DNA of 64,000 nucleotides from DASUXA01 sp036378155 (GCA_036378155.1 DASUXA010000080.1:35831-99830); one strand, 5' to 3'. Shown: positions 1-7,713, numbered from the stretch's first letter. The notes: generated by a model not told the origin, from the sequence alone. A program made the numbers and translations.

Positions 1-232
1 GGGAGACGATGGCCGGCGGCGTTTCCATGACGAACCACTCGATTCGCTCGCCCACGACACTCGCGATCCGGGCCAACTCCAGCGCGGAGATCCGCCGCAG
101 ACCGTTCTCGATCTTCGCGATCGCGGACCGGTCGAGGGAGGTGGCCGACGCGAGATCAGCCTGCGTCAGGCCACGACGGGCGCGCGCCTCCGCTATCCGC
201 CGACCTATCGACTCACCGTCGATTGCCTTCAT
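1..232 (-). CDS. XRE-family helix-turn-helix regulator, N-terminal part
   Basis: The gene runs off the left edge, so only about 77 N-terminal residues are visible. They form a Cro/C1-type helix-turn-helix: an LTQADLA turn followed by SLDRSAIAKIENG, the usual DNA-recognition pattern of XRE proteins, then a linker reading RIEWFVMETPP. In actinobacteria that linker is typical of XRE proteins that continue into an ImmA/IrrE-type metallopeptidase domain, but that domain lies outside the window, so the full architecture is inferred. The ATG is the only good start, and divergent reading on the other strand is not supported. Role: sequence-specific DNA binding, probably an antitoxin-like or stress regulator. 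Confidence 0.8.
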   Translation of the reverse strand, partial: MKAIDGESIGRRIAEARARRGLTQADLASATSLDRSAIAKIENGLRRISALELARIASVVGERIEWFVMETPPAIVS

Positions 233-290
233 GTGTGCGATTCTAGAACAACGGCAGCTCGGAAGACTGCAGCCCGCCGTCGGCGGCTGA

Positions 291-875
291 TCAGCCGCCG
301 ACGCGGGTCAGCTTCGCCGACAGGTGCGGCGACATCGGCTGTCCGACCGCCGCCATCTCCTGCGCGTACAGCAGCGCGCCCTCGACGATCCCGTACAACC
401 GCTGCCCGGCGTTGACCTCCTTCGCGGTCGCCGTGCGCAGCACCGCGTCGGTGATGATTTCGACGCGGGTGCCGTCGACCCGACCCACGTACACCTCGAC
501 GATCCCGGTCGGGCTGGACAGCAGCACCTCCAGCTCGTCGCTGGGTCGATCGTCCTTCATCACCGGTCGCCACCAGCCCACCTCGCGGAACGCCGGGCGG
601 ATCGGGGTGCCGTCCGGGTTGATCAGCCAGGCGCGCGACTCGTAGTGCAGGAACGGTCGCCCGTCGTGGCTGAACCGCACCTCCTGGGCGAACTCGAAGT
701 CGTCGATCGTCGGGTATCCCCCGGTGCCGCGCCCGCGCCAGACCCCGACGTACGGCAGCAGCCCGAGCAGAGCCGGGTGCAGGTCAGGTCCGGTGCGCAG
801 GTCGTGCGTCTCCTCGAACGGATACGGCTCGACCGGCGGGGCGTCGAGCCACGGCGGTCGGACAGACTCGCTCAC
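291..875 (-). CDS. Nitrobindin-like heme-binding beta-barrel protein (FABP/DUF1794 family)
   Basis: A cytosolic protein of 194 residues. The motif GVWRGRGTGGYP (about residues 44-55) is the signature of the THAP4/nitrobindin FABP-like barrel, which binds ferric heme and can isomerise peroxynitrite to nitrate in characterised homologues. Length fits the family. The start is GTG, overlapping the stop of the tiny upstream membrane-protein gene by three bases (GTGA), so the two are probably translationally coupled. The physiological role here is inferred: protection against reactive nitrogen or heme-based sensing. Confidence 0.85.
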   Translation of the reverse strand: MSESVRPPWLDAPPVEPYPFEETHDLRTGPDLHPALLGLLPYVGVWRGRGTGGYPTIDDFEFAQEVRFSHDGRPFLHYESRAWLINPDGTPIRPAFREVGWWRPVMKDDRPSDELEVLLSSPTGIVEVYVGRVDGTRVEIITDAVLRTATAKEVNAGQRLYGIVEGALLYAQEMAAVGQPMSPHLSAKLTRVGG

Positions 876-976
876 CAGTTCCCCCTCGACACCCGTACCG
901 CCAGGTAGACCAGACCGCCGGCGAGTCCGCCGAAGCCGGCCACCAGCAGGCTGACGAACCCGAACTCCGTCACCAT
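872..976 (-). CDS. 34-residue putative small membrane protein
   Basis: A very short gene of 34 codons with one hydrophobic, glycine-rich segment (roughly residues 5-27, FVSLLVAGFGGLAGG core) and a short basic C-terminus, consistent with a single-span membrane microprotein. Its TGA overlaps the GTG of the nitrobindin-like gene, and its ATG lies seven bases after a TAGGAT -10 element, so the transcript is probably leaderless. I do not recognise a family. The coupling and the well-placed promoter are the main evidence that it is real rather than a chance frame. Confidence 0.6.
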   Translation of the reverse strand: MVTEFGFVSLLVAGFGGLAGGLVYLAVRVSRGNW

Positions 977-983
977 GCAGGTG

Positions 984-993
984 ATCCTATGCT
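984..993. promoter_or_regulatory. Overlapping divergent -10 elements
   Basis: On the minus strand TAGGAT (989-984) ends seven bases before the ATG at 976. On the plus strand TATGCT (988-993) ends six bases before the ATG at 1000. The two hexamers share bases 988-989. Both genes would be leaderless, and the two promoters cannot easily be occupied at the same time. Confidence 0.65.
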
Positions 994-999
994 GCCGCC

Positions 1000-1362
1000 A
1001 TGACTCGTACCCTCGTCGTCAAAGCGACCGCCGGCTCCGACGCGCCCGAGCGCTGCGCGCAGGCGTTCACCGTGGCAGCGACCGCGGTGTCCGCCGGGGT
1101 ACCGGTGTCGCTGTGGCTCACCGGCGAGTCGACCTGGTTCGCCCTGCCCGGTCGGGCGCAGGAGTTCGACCTGCCGCATTCCGCGCCGCTGTCCGACCTG
1201 CTCGCCGCGGTACTGGCGGGCGGCACGGTCACCGCGTGTACCCAGTGCGCGGCCCGACGGGGCATCACCGACACGGACGTGCTGCCGGGGGTACGCATCG
1301 CGGGGGCAGCCGCGTTCGTCGAGGAGGTCACCGCGCCGGATGCGCAGGCGCTGGTGTACTGA
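1000..1362 (+). CDS. DsrE-family sulfur-relay-like protein
   Basis: 120 residues with the alpha/beta layout of DsrE/DsrF/TusD-like proteins: a beta-strand start TRTLVVKATAG, a central VPVSLWLTGE segment, and a CTQC motif (about residues 82-85) where sulfur-relay proteins often carry functional cysteines. Members carry persulfide sulfur or act as small redox partners. It sits next to the rhodanese/DUF1416 operon, which supports a sulfur-related role, although it is read in the opposite direction. The ATG follows TATGCT by six bases, suggesting leaderless expression. Confidence 0.8.
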   Translation: MTRTLVVKATAGSDAPERCAQAFTVAATAVSAGVPVSLWLTGESTWFALPGRAQEFDLPHSAPLSDLLAAVLAGGTVTACTQCAARRGITDTDVLPGVRIAGAAAFVEEVTAPDAQALVY

Positions 1363-1364
1363 CC

Positions 1365-2279
1365 TCAGCCGGTACCGCAGCCGCTGGTGATGCTGACCGT
1401 CACGCTCGTGGCGTCGGCGCGTACCAGGGTCGCGAGCGCGCCCGACCGGTACGCCATCAGACCAGGCGCGGTCACCGCACCGGTCGCGCCGGCGGGCGGG
1501 TGTACCACGTCGCCCAGCGGCACCGACGGCGGCGCTCCGCTGCCCACCGCCTCGGCGGTGCGCAGCGTGCCGGTACCGGTACCGCACGGCACCTCGGTGA
1601 CCTGCCACGACCCGACCGGTACCGGCACCGCCGCGAGCACCCGCTCCGCCTCGGCACGCTCGTCCGGACGCGGCTGCCCCGCGCCGGGCGTCCGGAGGTC
1701 GCCCAGGGGTCGGCAGCCGGTACCGATCTCCACGCGCACCTCGCCCGGTCCCGGCACGGTGCCGGACAGCCCGACGAAGTTCCCGGCGTCCGCGCTGAGC
1801 GTCGGTACCCCCGACCCGCCGCGGGTCACCCGCGCCCGGTACGAGTGCGGCAGCGCGCTGCCGATCCGGTCGAGCAGCGCGCCCTCGTCACCGGGGCGCG
1901 TGACGAAACTCACCAGGCGGTGGTACCAGGCGCCGCGCCGCACCGCTGTCAGATCGCAGTCGGACACCTTGTCGTACCCGGAAACCGCGACGACCGCCCC
2001 GGCACCGGCGGCGGCGACCGCGCCCGCCGCCCGGTCCACGGTCGGCTGCGCGGACGCGATCGTGGTCTGTTCGCGCACGGTCGGCTTGTCGTGCCGGGAA
2101 CTGACGTACCCGACCACCGCGACCACCACTGCCCAGGCAAGGACCAGGGCGATCAGCCAACGCCCACGCCGACCGGGAAACCGACCGGGGACGCCGGTCG
2201 GCGGAATGGGCTGGATCGGCCCCGCGCCGTGCGGGGGCGCGGCGAACGGGGTACTGCCGTGCGTCGTCACGCTGCCCAT
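1365..2279 (-). CDS. Hypothetical single-span membrane protein with extracytoplasmic domain
   Basis: 304 residues if the ATG at 2279 is used. A proline-rich cytoplasmic N-terminus of about 38 residues is followed by one hydrophobic span (WLIALVLAWAVVVAVVGYV) and a large exported domain containing four to five cysteines and many Gly/Thr/Val strands. No known family is recognised. The earlier in-frame region up to 2528 is arginine-rich and contains the terminator hairpin of the neighbouring operon, so it is not used; a GTG nine bases downstream (2270) is an alternative start. Its 3' end lies two bases from the DsrE gene's stop (convergent). Confidence 0.7.
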   Translation of the reverse strand: MGSVTTHGSTPFAAPPHGAGPIQPIPPTGVPGRFPGRRGRWLIALVLAWAVVVAVVGYVSSRHDKPTVREQTTIASAQPTVDRAAGAVAAAGAGAVVAVSGYDKVSDCDLTAVRRGAWYHRLVSFVTRPGDEGALLDRIGSALPHSYRARVTRGGSGVPTLSADAGNFVGLSGTVPGPGEVRVEIGTGCRPLGDLRTPGAGQPRPDERAEAERVLAAVPVPVGSWQVTEVPCGTGTGTLRTAEAVGSGAPPSVPLGDVVHPPAGATGAVTAPGLMAYRSGALATLVRADATSVTVSITSGCGTG

Positions 2280-2382
2280 CGTGGCAGTACCCGGTCCCCG
2301 ACCGGGGACCACCCGCACGCCTCGCGACCGGGGACCAGTCGCCGCTCGGCGAAAGCCGGGAACCACGCGCGTTACAGCGCGC

Positions 2383-2417
2383 GGCGCCCTCCCGCCGCGC
2401 CGCGGCGGGAGGGCGCC
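2383..2417 (-). terminator. Hairpin terminator of the sulfurtransferase operon
   Basis: A perfect 16-bp stem (2383-2398 with 2402-2417) closes on a three-base loop, 15 bases downstream of the DUF1416 stop. There is no U-tract, as is common for actinobacterial terminators. Confidence 0.8.
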
Positions 2418-2431
2418 CGATACCCGACAGG

Positions 2432-2752
2432 TCAGCCGGCGACCGACACAGCCACCTCGTTGATGCCCCGGTCGACGCGTACCGTCGCGTCGCCGTTGCC
2501 CAGGCGCGACAGCGCGCGCAGAGTCCACTGACCGGGTGCCGCGAAGAACCGGAAGTGCCCCGCCGGCGAGGTCACCACCTCGGCGGTGAACTCACCGGTC
2601 ACGTCGAGCAGCCGGACGTACGCCCCGGAAACCGGGTCGCCGGTGCCCGACCGGACCACCCCGGTGATCACGGTCTCCTTCTCCACGTCCACGCTCGCCG
2701 GGATCGGGGCGGCCTGGTCGGGCCCGCCGCAGCCGGAAATGTTGACGGTCAT
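2432..2752 (-). CDS. DUF1416 protein, partner of the sulfurtransferase
   Basis: 106 residues, beginning TVNISGCGGPDQ and containing ETVITGVVRSGTGDPVSGAYVRL, the hallmark of DUF1416, a small beta-sandwich (carboxypeptidase regulatory-like fold) nearly always encoded directly after the SseA/CysA-type rhodanese in actinobacteria. The ATG at 2752 is four bases after the rhodanese stop, so the two form an operon. The N-terminal Cys8 is conserved in my recollection of the family and might handle sulfur, but the biochemical role is unknown. The operon ends in the hairpin at 2383-2417. Confidence 0.85.
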   Translation of the reverse strand: MTVNISGCGGPDQAAPIPASVDVEKETVITGVVRSGTGDPVSGAYVRLLDVTGEFTAEVVTSPAGHFRFFAAPGQWTLRALSRLGNGDATVRVDRGINEVAVSVAG

Positions 2753-2756
2753 CCGG

Positions 2757-3605
2757 TCACCCCTCGCCCGGCTCGTCACCGAGAGCCACCGGCACGCCGA
2801 CCAGCGACCCGTACTCGGTCCACGATCCGTCGTAGTTCTTGACGTCCTGGTGTCCGAGCAGCTCGTGCAGCACGAACCAGGTGTGCGAGGAGCGCTCGCC
2901 GATCCGGCAGTACGCGATGGTCGACTTGCCCTCGTCGAGCCCGGCGGCCTCGAACAGGCTGCGCAGTTCGTCGTCGGACTTGAAGGTGCCGTCCTCGTTC
3001 GCCGCCTTGCTCCACGGCACGTTCACCGCGGTCGGGATGTGCCCGGCGCGCTGCGCCTGCTCCTGCGGCAGGTGGGCGGGCGCGAGCAGACGACCGGCGT
3101 ACTCGTCGGGCGACCGCACGTCGACGAGGTTTTCCCGACCGATCGCGTTCACCACGTCGTCACGGAACGCCCGGATCGACCGGTTCTGCTCCTGCGCCAC
3201 GTACTGTGCGCGCTCCCGGGACACCGGCTCCTTGGTGAGCGGACGGTTGTCCAGCTCCCACTTCTTGCGACCGCCGTCGAGCAGTCGCACGTCGCGGTGG
3301 CCGTACAGCTTGAAATACCAGTACGCGTAGGCGGCGAACCAGTTGTTGTTGCCGCCGTACAGCACGACCGTGTCGTCGTTGCCGATCCCGCGCTCGGACA
3401 GCAGCTTCTCGAACTGTTCCTTGTTGACGAAGTCACGGCGGACCGGGTCCTGCAGGTCCTGCCGCCAGTCCAGCTTCACGGCACCCGGAATGTGGCCGTT
3501 GTCATACGCCGTGGTGTCCTCGTCGACCTCGACGAAGACGATTCCGGAGGCGCCGAGGTTCTTCTCGGCCCAGTCGGCTGAGACGAGTACTGAGTCGCGA
3601 CTCAT
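2757..3605 (-). CDS. sseA: Thiosulfate/3-mercaptopyruvate sulfurtransferase, tandem rhodanese
   Basis: 282 residues with two rhodanese domains, about 8-130 and 145-280. The N-terminal domain is catalytically inactive, while the C-terminal domain carries the active-site loop CRIGERSSHTW with the persulfide-forming Cys233. The enzyme moves sulfane sulfur from thiosulfate or 3-mercaptopyruvate to cyanide or thiol acceptors in the cytosol. The ATG at 3605 has AGGGAG shortly upstream. It is the first long gene of an operon with the DUF1416 gene and lies 155 bases downstream of a polycysteine leader peptide, suggesting cysteine-responsive control. Confidence 0.93.
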   Translation of the reverse strand: MSRDSVLVSADWAEKNLGASGIVFVEVDEDTTAYDNGHIPGAVKLDWRQDLQDPVRRDFVNKEQFEKLLSERGIGNDDTVVLYGGNNNWFAAYAYWYFKLYGHRDVRLLDGGRKKWELDNRPLTKEPVSRERAQYVAQEQNRSIRAFRDDVVNAIGRENLVDVRSPDEYAGRLLAPAHLPQEQAQRAGHIPTAVNVPWSKAANEDGTFKSDDELRSLFEAAGLDEGKSTIAYCRIGERSSHTWFVLHELLGHQDVKNYDGSWTEYGSLVGVPVALGDEPGEG

Positions 3606-3760
3606 ACATGAACTCCCTGTGAGATTGGGTGGAGTCGCCGCGCGGCGAGCCGTCCGACACACCCGCGCGGGACCCGATCGGGTTCGCGGTGACGACGACG
3701 GCAGCGCCGCTCCTGCTGGTCAGCGCATACAGATCAGGGGGTACGCCGAAGGCGCCGCCG

Positions 3761-3838
3761 TCAGAAGACGGGGCGACACAGGCAGGTGGCCACGCGGCAC
3801 AGGTCGACCGCGCGCCGCTTGGTGAGCAGCGTCCCCAT
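3761..3838 (-). CDS. Polycysteine leader peptide of the sulfurtransferase operon
   Basis: A 25-codon gene (TGA at 3761-3763). The peptide begins MGTLLTKRRAVDLCR and contains three cysteines in DLCRVATCLC before a hydrophobic end. This matches the short LTKRRAVDLCR-type leaders that precede sulfurtransferase or sulfur-assimilation operons in actinobacteria. In mycobacteria, leaderless polycysteine ORFs of this type act as cysteine-responsive attenuators. The ATG lies seven bases after TAGGCT, so it is predicted leaderless here too. Ribosome speed over the Cys codons would then control access to sseA downstream; that mechanism is inferred for this locus. Confidence 0.85.
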   Translation of the reverse strand: MGTLLTKRRAVDLCRVATCLCRPVF

Positions 3839-3845
3839 GCGATGC

Positions 3846-3851
3846 AGCCTA
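3846..3851 (-). promoter_or_regulatory. -10 element of leader peptide and sseA operon
   Basis: TAGGCT on the minus strand is separated by seven bases from the leader-peptide ATG, placing the predicted transcription start at or next to the start codon. No clear -35 box is seen upstream. Confidence 0.6.
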
Positions 3852-3913
3852 GCATCGCCGGTACCGGCGACGGCACGGCCGAATCGGCGACCGTAGTTGT
3901 CTCGCCGGGCGGG

Positions 3914-4672
3914 TCAGCCGTTGGAGATCGGCACGTGGTCCGCCGCCGCCGTGATCACCAAGCCGTCCGGCGTCGCGGTCGCCTGCTGCACCTTCAGCTG
4001 GTACGGCAGGCGCGGCAGCGGGACCTTGACCGACAGTGCCTGCTTGTAGTTGTTCAGGAAGGTCCGGGCGAGCGAGGGAAGATTGCCGCCCTCGGTCGAC
4101 ACGTCACTGATCTTGACTTGGACGGTACCGGCGGACGCCTGCAACCTGCCCGTGGCGACCAGGGTCGTGTCGAACCCGGCGAGCGTCACCGGCGCCTTCA
4201 GGGTGACCTGCCCGTCCTTGTCGGCGGTGACGTCCATCCGCGACGCGTTCAGCCCGGACAACTTGATCAGCTGCTTCACGGACTGCCAGTCGAGCACCGC
4301 GTTTCCGGTGACGTGGTCGGCGGTGACCTGACCGCCGTGGTTGGCGATGAGGTCACGGGCGTTCGCGTGGACGCCGGTGGCGACGACGTCCAGGCGCGGC
4401 ACGGTCACCTGATCGGCGGTCACGTCCCGGAGCTTGATCGTGATCTTGTCGTACCGGTCGCGTGCGACCTGGGTGAGGAACGGGAAACCGGCGACGGTCA
4501 CATCCGGCTCGTTCGGCGTGGTGATCTGCCTCGCGGCGAGTTCCTGCTTCGCCTGCCGCGCCACGGTCCGCTCAGCCGCGTACGCCGCGACCCGGTCGAC
4601 CGCGACCAGCAGCCCGACCAGCACGACGACGAGTACCGCCAGGGATACGCCGATCTTGCGACCCCGTCCCAC
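3914..4672 (-). CDS. LmeA-like DUF2993 phospholipid-binding protein
   Basis: 252 residues: a short basic start, one N-terminal hydrophobic segment (about residues 8-27) acting as signal or anchor, then a DUF2993 domain built of repeated beta-strands with alternating hydrophobics (VTVAGFPFLTQ, LDVVATGVHANARDL). In mycobacteria the family member LmeA is a periplasmic lipid-binding protein needed for mannan elongation of lipoglycans. The same envelope role is plausible but inferred here. The GTG start at 4672 is preceded by GAGGAGGG. It ends a two-gene run with the membrane protein upstream, ten bases apart. Confidence 0.85.
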   Translation of the reverse strand: MGRGRKIGVSLAVLVVVLVGLLVAVDRVAAYAAERTVARQAKQELAARQITTPNEPDVTVAGFPFLTQVARDRYDKITIKLRDVTADQVTVPRLDVVATGVHANARDLIANHGGQVTADHVTGNAVLDWQSVKQLIKLSGLNASRMDVTADKDGQVTLKAPVTLAGFDTTLVATGRLQASAGTVQVKISDVSTEGGNLPSLARTFLNNYKQALSVKVPLPRLPYQLKVQQATATPDGLVITAAADHVPISNG

Positions 4673-4682
4673 GCCACCCTCC

Positions 4683-5810
4683 TCAGCCGAGGTTCTTCAC
4701 CAGTACGAGCACGCTCAACGTGTACGCCACCGGAGCCGCCAACGCGAACGCGCCCAGCGGTCCCAGCATGTGCCGGGCCATCCAGAAGGTCGGCGGTTCG
4801 CCGGCCAGCCGACGACCCGCCTCACCGTACGCGGCAGCGAGGTCGCTGATCACCGCCGCCAGCGCGGTCACCAACCCGGCGATCGCGCTGTTCTGCGGGC
4901 TCAGCCCGACCAGCGCCGAGCCGACCGCCGCGGCTGCGGCGGTACCGGCCATGGCGCCCGCCACCACACCGATCGCGCCGCGGGGAACCTGCGGCGCGGT
5001 ACGCGGTGAGGGGACCACCACGTCGCCCAGCCGGGCCACCACGATGGCGGTACCGGCGGCGGCGAGGCAGGCCACGGTCGCCTGGGTACCCAACGGGTGC
5101 CGACTCAAAACGATCAATGCCGCGAAGGCCGCCACACCGACCACCACGACCAGCGTGCTGCCCAGGGACTCGGTCACCTCGGCCCGGTTGCCGCGCCTCG
5201 CCAACTGACCGAGCACGCCCACCACGAACCCGGCCGCGACCACCCCGGCGACCGGCGCGAGCGACGGATGCCGGGGCCACACCGCCGCGATGTCCCCGAC
5301 CGCGGCGGTGAACAGACCGACAGCGGCGACCACCCGCGGACCCGGTGGGCGTACCGCCATCGTCCAGGCGAGCACGAACAGCAACTGCACGCCGAACACC
5401 ACGAACGCGTACGAGCCGTGCGCGGTCTGCGCGCCGAGGACCAGCCCGACGGTCAGCAGCCCGGCGAGACCCGCGATGGCGATTGACAGCAGCCGACGTA
5501 CCGGCGGCTCGTCGCCCCTGGTGGGACGCCTCCCCGAGCGGGGCGGGCGCGCCGTCGCCTCGTCGTCGACACCGCGCCGCCGCGTCCGACCCCCGGACGC
5601 GCCGGACACCGGGGCAGCGGGGTCGTGCGGTGGACCCGACACGGGTCCGGCGGGACCACGACCGGGACCGGGCGGCATGCCCGGCTGGACGGTGGACCAG
5701 CCGTACGGGTCGGAATCCTCGACGCGGTCGCGCCGGCCCCGTCGGGCAGCGGCGCGCTCCCGCCGGTCGCGGTCGTCGCGCGGGTCGTGGCCTGGCGTGG
5801 TGGGGGACAC
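4683..5810 (-). CDS. Hypothetical multi-pass membrane protein with charged N-terminal tail
   Basis: 375 residues from a GTG at 5810. The first 120 residues are low-complexity, rich in Arg, Asp, Pro and Gly, and probably cytosolic and disordered. The remainder contains about eight to nine hydrophobic helices, starting at LLSIAIAGLAGLLTVGLVLG. No transporter signature is visible. It lies ten bases upstream of the lmeA-like gene and is divergent from glnR. The longer open frame upstream of 5810 overlaps glnR and is rejected. Confidence 0.7.
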   Translation of the reverse strand: MSPTTPGHDPRDDRDRRERAAARRGRRDRVEDSDPYGWSTVQPGMPPGPGRGPAGPVSGPPHDPAAPVSGASGGRTRRRGVDDEATARPPRSGRRPTRGDEPPVRRLLSIAIAGLAGLLTVGLVLGAQTAHGSYAFVVFGVQLLFVLAWTMAVRPPGPRVVAAVGLFTAAVGDIAAVWPRHPSLAPVAGVVAAGFVVGVLGQLARRGNRAEVTESLGSTLVVVVGVAAFAALIVLSRHPLGTQATVACLAAAGTAIVVARLGDVVVPSPRTAPQVPRGAIGVVAGAMAGTAAAAAVGSALVGLSPQNSAIAGLVTALAAVISDLAAAYGEAGRRLAGEPPTFWMARHMLGPLGAFALAAPVAYTLSVLVLVKNLG

Positions 5811-5865
5811 GGCTCGATCGTGCCAGACCGGCGCGGTGACCACCGAACCGCCGCCGGGAGTCGGA

Positions 5866-5871
5866 TATCCT
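5866..5871 (+). promoter_or_regulatory. Candidate -10 element for glnR
   Basis: TATCCT lies about 90 bases before the glnR start in the 151-base intergenic region shared with the divergent membrane protein gene. It is the only convincing TANNNT on this strand there. A -35 box is not obvious. Confidence 0.4.
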
Positions 5872-5961
5872 CGGGTCACCCGCCCGTCAGCGACGCCGGA
5901 CCTCGCGGAGCCGCTCTCGGCCCCGCGACGCGGTGAGCGCCGCCCCAGACGGAGGTGACGT

Positions 5962-6693
5962 GTGGACATCCTGCTGCTCACCGGTGCCGCCGACCCTGGT
6001 GCCATCCTCCCCGCGCTCGATCTGCTCCCCCACGCCGTACGCACCGCACCGCGCGACGTCCGCGCCCTGGTCGCGGGGCCCAGCCCCGACCTTGTCCTGG
6101 TCGACGCGCGGACCGCGCTCGCCGACGCCCGCGCCACCTGTCGGCTGCTGAGCGCCACCGGTCTGACCGCGCCGCTGCTGGTCGTGACGACCGAAAGCGG
6201 ACTGGTCGCCATCGCCGCCGACTGGGGCGTCGACGACATCGTCCTGACCACCGCCGGTCCGGCGGAGGTCGAGGCGCGGATACGGCTGGCGACCGGGCGC
6301 AACGGCGCGGAGGCTGCCAAGGACAGCGGGCTGATCCGAGCCGGCGAGTTGACCATCGACACCGCCACGTACGCGGCGAAGCTGAAGGGGCACCCGCTCG
6401 ACCTCACGTACAAGGAGTTCGAGCTGCTCAAGTTCCTCGCCCAGCACCCCGGTCGGGTGTTCACCCGTGATCAGCTGCTGCGCGAGGTGTGGGGGTACGA
6501 CTACTTCGGCGGTACCCGCACCGTGGACGTGCACGTCCGACGGCTGCGCGCCAAGCTGGGCTCGGAGTACGAGTCGATGATCGGGACGGTGCGACAGGTG
6601 GGGTACAAGTTCGCGGTACCGCCGCCGCGTTCCGTCGCCGAGCCGGAGGGCGCGCCGACGGCGGTACGACGGGGATCACCGGTCCGACCGTGA
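5962..6693 (+). CDS. glnR: GlnR-type OmpR-family nitrogen regulator
   Basis: 243 residues. An N-terminal receiver-like domain (1-115) contains ADWGVDD followed by TAGPAEVEARIRLATGR, very like actinobacterial GlnR, whose receiver is atypical and not controlled by a cognate kinase. The C-terminal winged helix (about 125-220) has the OmpR pattern LTYKEFELLKFL, VFTRDQLLREVWG and RTVDVHVRRLRAKLG. GlnR controls ammonium assimilation genes and in several actinomycetes interacts with PhoP control. Adjacency to mshD and pst genes is the usual actinomycete order. The GTG at 5962 has GGAGG six bases upstream. Confidence 0.9.
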   Translation: MDILLLTGAADPGAILPALDLLPHAVRTAPRDVRALVAGPSPDLVLVDARTALADARATCRLLSATGLTAPLLVVTTESGLVAIAADWGVDDIVLTTAGPAEVEARIRLATGRNGAEAAKDSGLIRAGELTIDTATYAAKLKGHPLDLTYKEFELLKFLAQHPGRVFTRDQLLREVWGYDYFGGTRTVDVHVRRLRAKLGSEYESMIGTVRQVGYKFAVPPPRSVAEPEGAPTAVRRGSPVRP

Positions 6694-6714
6694 CCACCGT
6701 GACCTTGGCCGGGC

Positions 6715-6720
6715 TACCGT
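6715..6720 (+). promoter_or_regulatory. -10 element of mshD
   Basis: TACCGT ends six bases before the GTG of mshD and starts 22 bases after the glnR stop. This predicts a leaderless transcript independent of glnR. Confidence 0.6.
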
Positions 6721-6726
6721 AGCCAG

Positions 6727-7713
6727 GTGACCACGGCACCGCCCTCCGTACGCCGCGCCGCGCACCTGTCACCCGGCGAGGTCGCCGAGGTCCTCGCGCT
6801 CGCCCAGGCGGCCGGCGACGCGGACGGGGCGTACCCGCTGTCCGAGCACGTCGTGCTGCACCTGCGACACGGGGGCGAGCAGCCGGCGGTACACCTGCTG
6901 CTGCGCGACGGCGAGCGCCTGGTGGGGTACGCGCACGTCGACACCACCGACCAGGTGGAAGGACCGAGCGCGGAGCTGGTGGTGCACCCGATGTACCGGC
7001 GGCGCGGCTTCGGGCGCGCGCTCGTGCTGGCGGCGCAGGACGCGGCGGCGGAACGCGACCCGAGTGGACGGCTGCGGCTGTGGGCGCACGGCGACCACCC
7101 GTCGGCGACCGCGCTGGCGCTGTCGCTCGGCTTCGAACGGCACCGGGTGCTGTGGCAGATGCGCCGCTCGCTGTTCGCCGACGTACCCGCCCCGCACATC
7201 CCGGACGGGGTGGTCATCCGGTCGTTCCGACCGGGTCGCGACGAACAGGCGTGGCTGGCGACCAACGCCCGGGCGTTCGGCGACCATCCGGAGCAGGGCC
7301 GGTGGACCATGCGGGACCTGCGGGTACGCATGGCTGAGCCGTGGTTCGACCCGGCCGGGTTCCTGCTCGCCGAGCGCGAGGCGGACGGCGCGCTGCTCGG
7401 GTTCCACTGGACCAAGGTGCACGGGGAGGGCCACCAGCACCCGGACGCGATGCCGCCGGGTGTGCCGAGGCACCAGCATGAACCGATCGGCGAGGTGTAC
7501 GTGCTGGGCGTGGACCCCGCCGGCGCGGGGCTCGGGCTCGGCAAGGCTCTCGCCCTGGCTGGACTGCGGTACCTGCGGGGACGCGGGCTCGACCAGGTGA
7601 TGCTGTACGTCGACGAGTCGAACCGACGGGCGATCGCGCTGTACCGGTCGGTCGGGTTCGCCCGCTGGTCGACGGACGTGAACTTCCGCCGCCGCGTCGA
7701 CACTGACCGGTGA
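6727..7713 (+). CDS. mshD: Mycothiol synthase, tandem GNAT acetyltransferase
   Basis: 328 residues with two GNAT domains. The first carries the acetyl-CoA loop YRRRGFGRALV (about residue 90) and the second GAGLGLGKALALAGLRYL near residue 265, followed by YVDESNRRAIALYRSVGF, the classic GNAT end motif. MshD acetylates the cysteine of Cys-GlcN-Ins, the last step of mycothiol synthesis, in the cytosol. Length and the DVPAPHIPDGV linker fit MshD. The gene is expected to be expressed from its own -10 element at 6715. Confidence 0.95.
   Translation: MTTAPPSVRRAAHLSPGEVAEVLALAQAAGDADGAYPLSEHVVLHLRHGGEQPAVHLLLRDGERLVGYAHVDTTDQVEGPSAELVVHPMYRRRGFGRALVLAAQDAAAERDPSGRLRLWAHGDHPSATALALSLGFERHRVLWQMRRSLFADVPAPHIPDGVVIRSFRPGRDEQAWLATNARAFGDHPEQGRWTMRDLRVRMAEPWFDPAGFLLAEREADGALLGFHWTKVHGEGHQHPDAMPPGVPRHQHEPIGEVYVLGVDPAGAGLGLGKALALAGLRYLRGRGLDQVMLYVDESNRRAIALYRSVGFARWSTDVNFRRRVDTDR

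Noticed and set aside
2280..2528. Longer start for the hypothetical gene at 1365
   Set aside because: The extension is Arg-rich and contains the terminator hairpin of the neighbouring operon; the ATG at 2279 before the hydrophobic span is preferred.
5811..6464. Upstream extension of the minus-strand membrane protein gene
   Set aside because: The extra frame overlaps glnR on the other strand and shows no conserved features. The GTG at 5810 is a better start.
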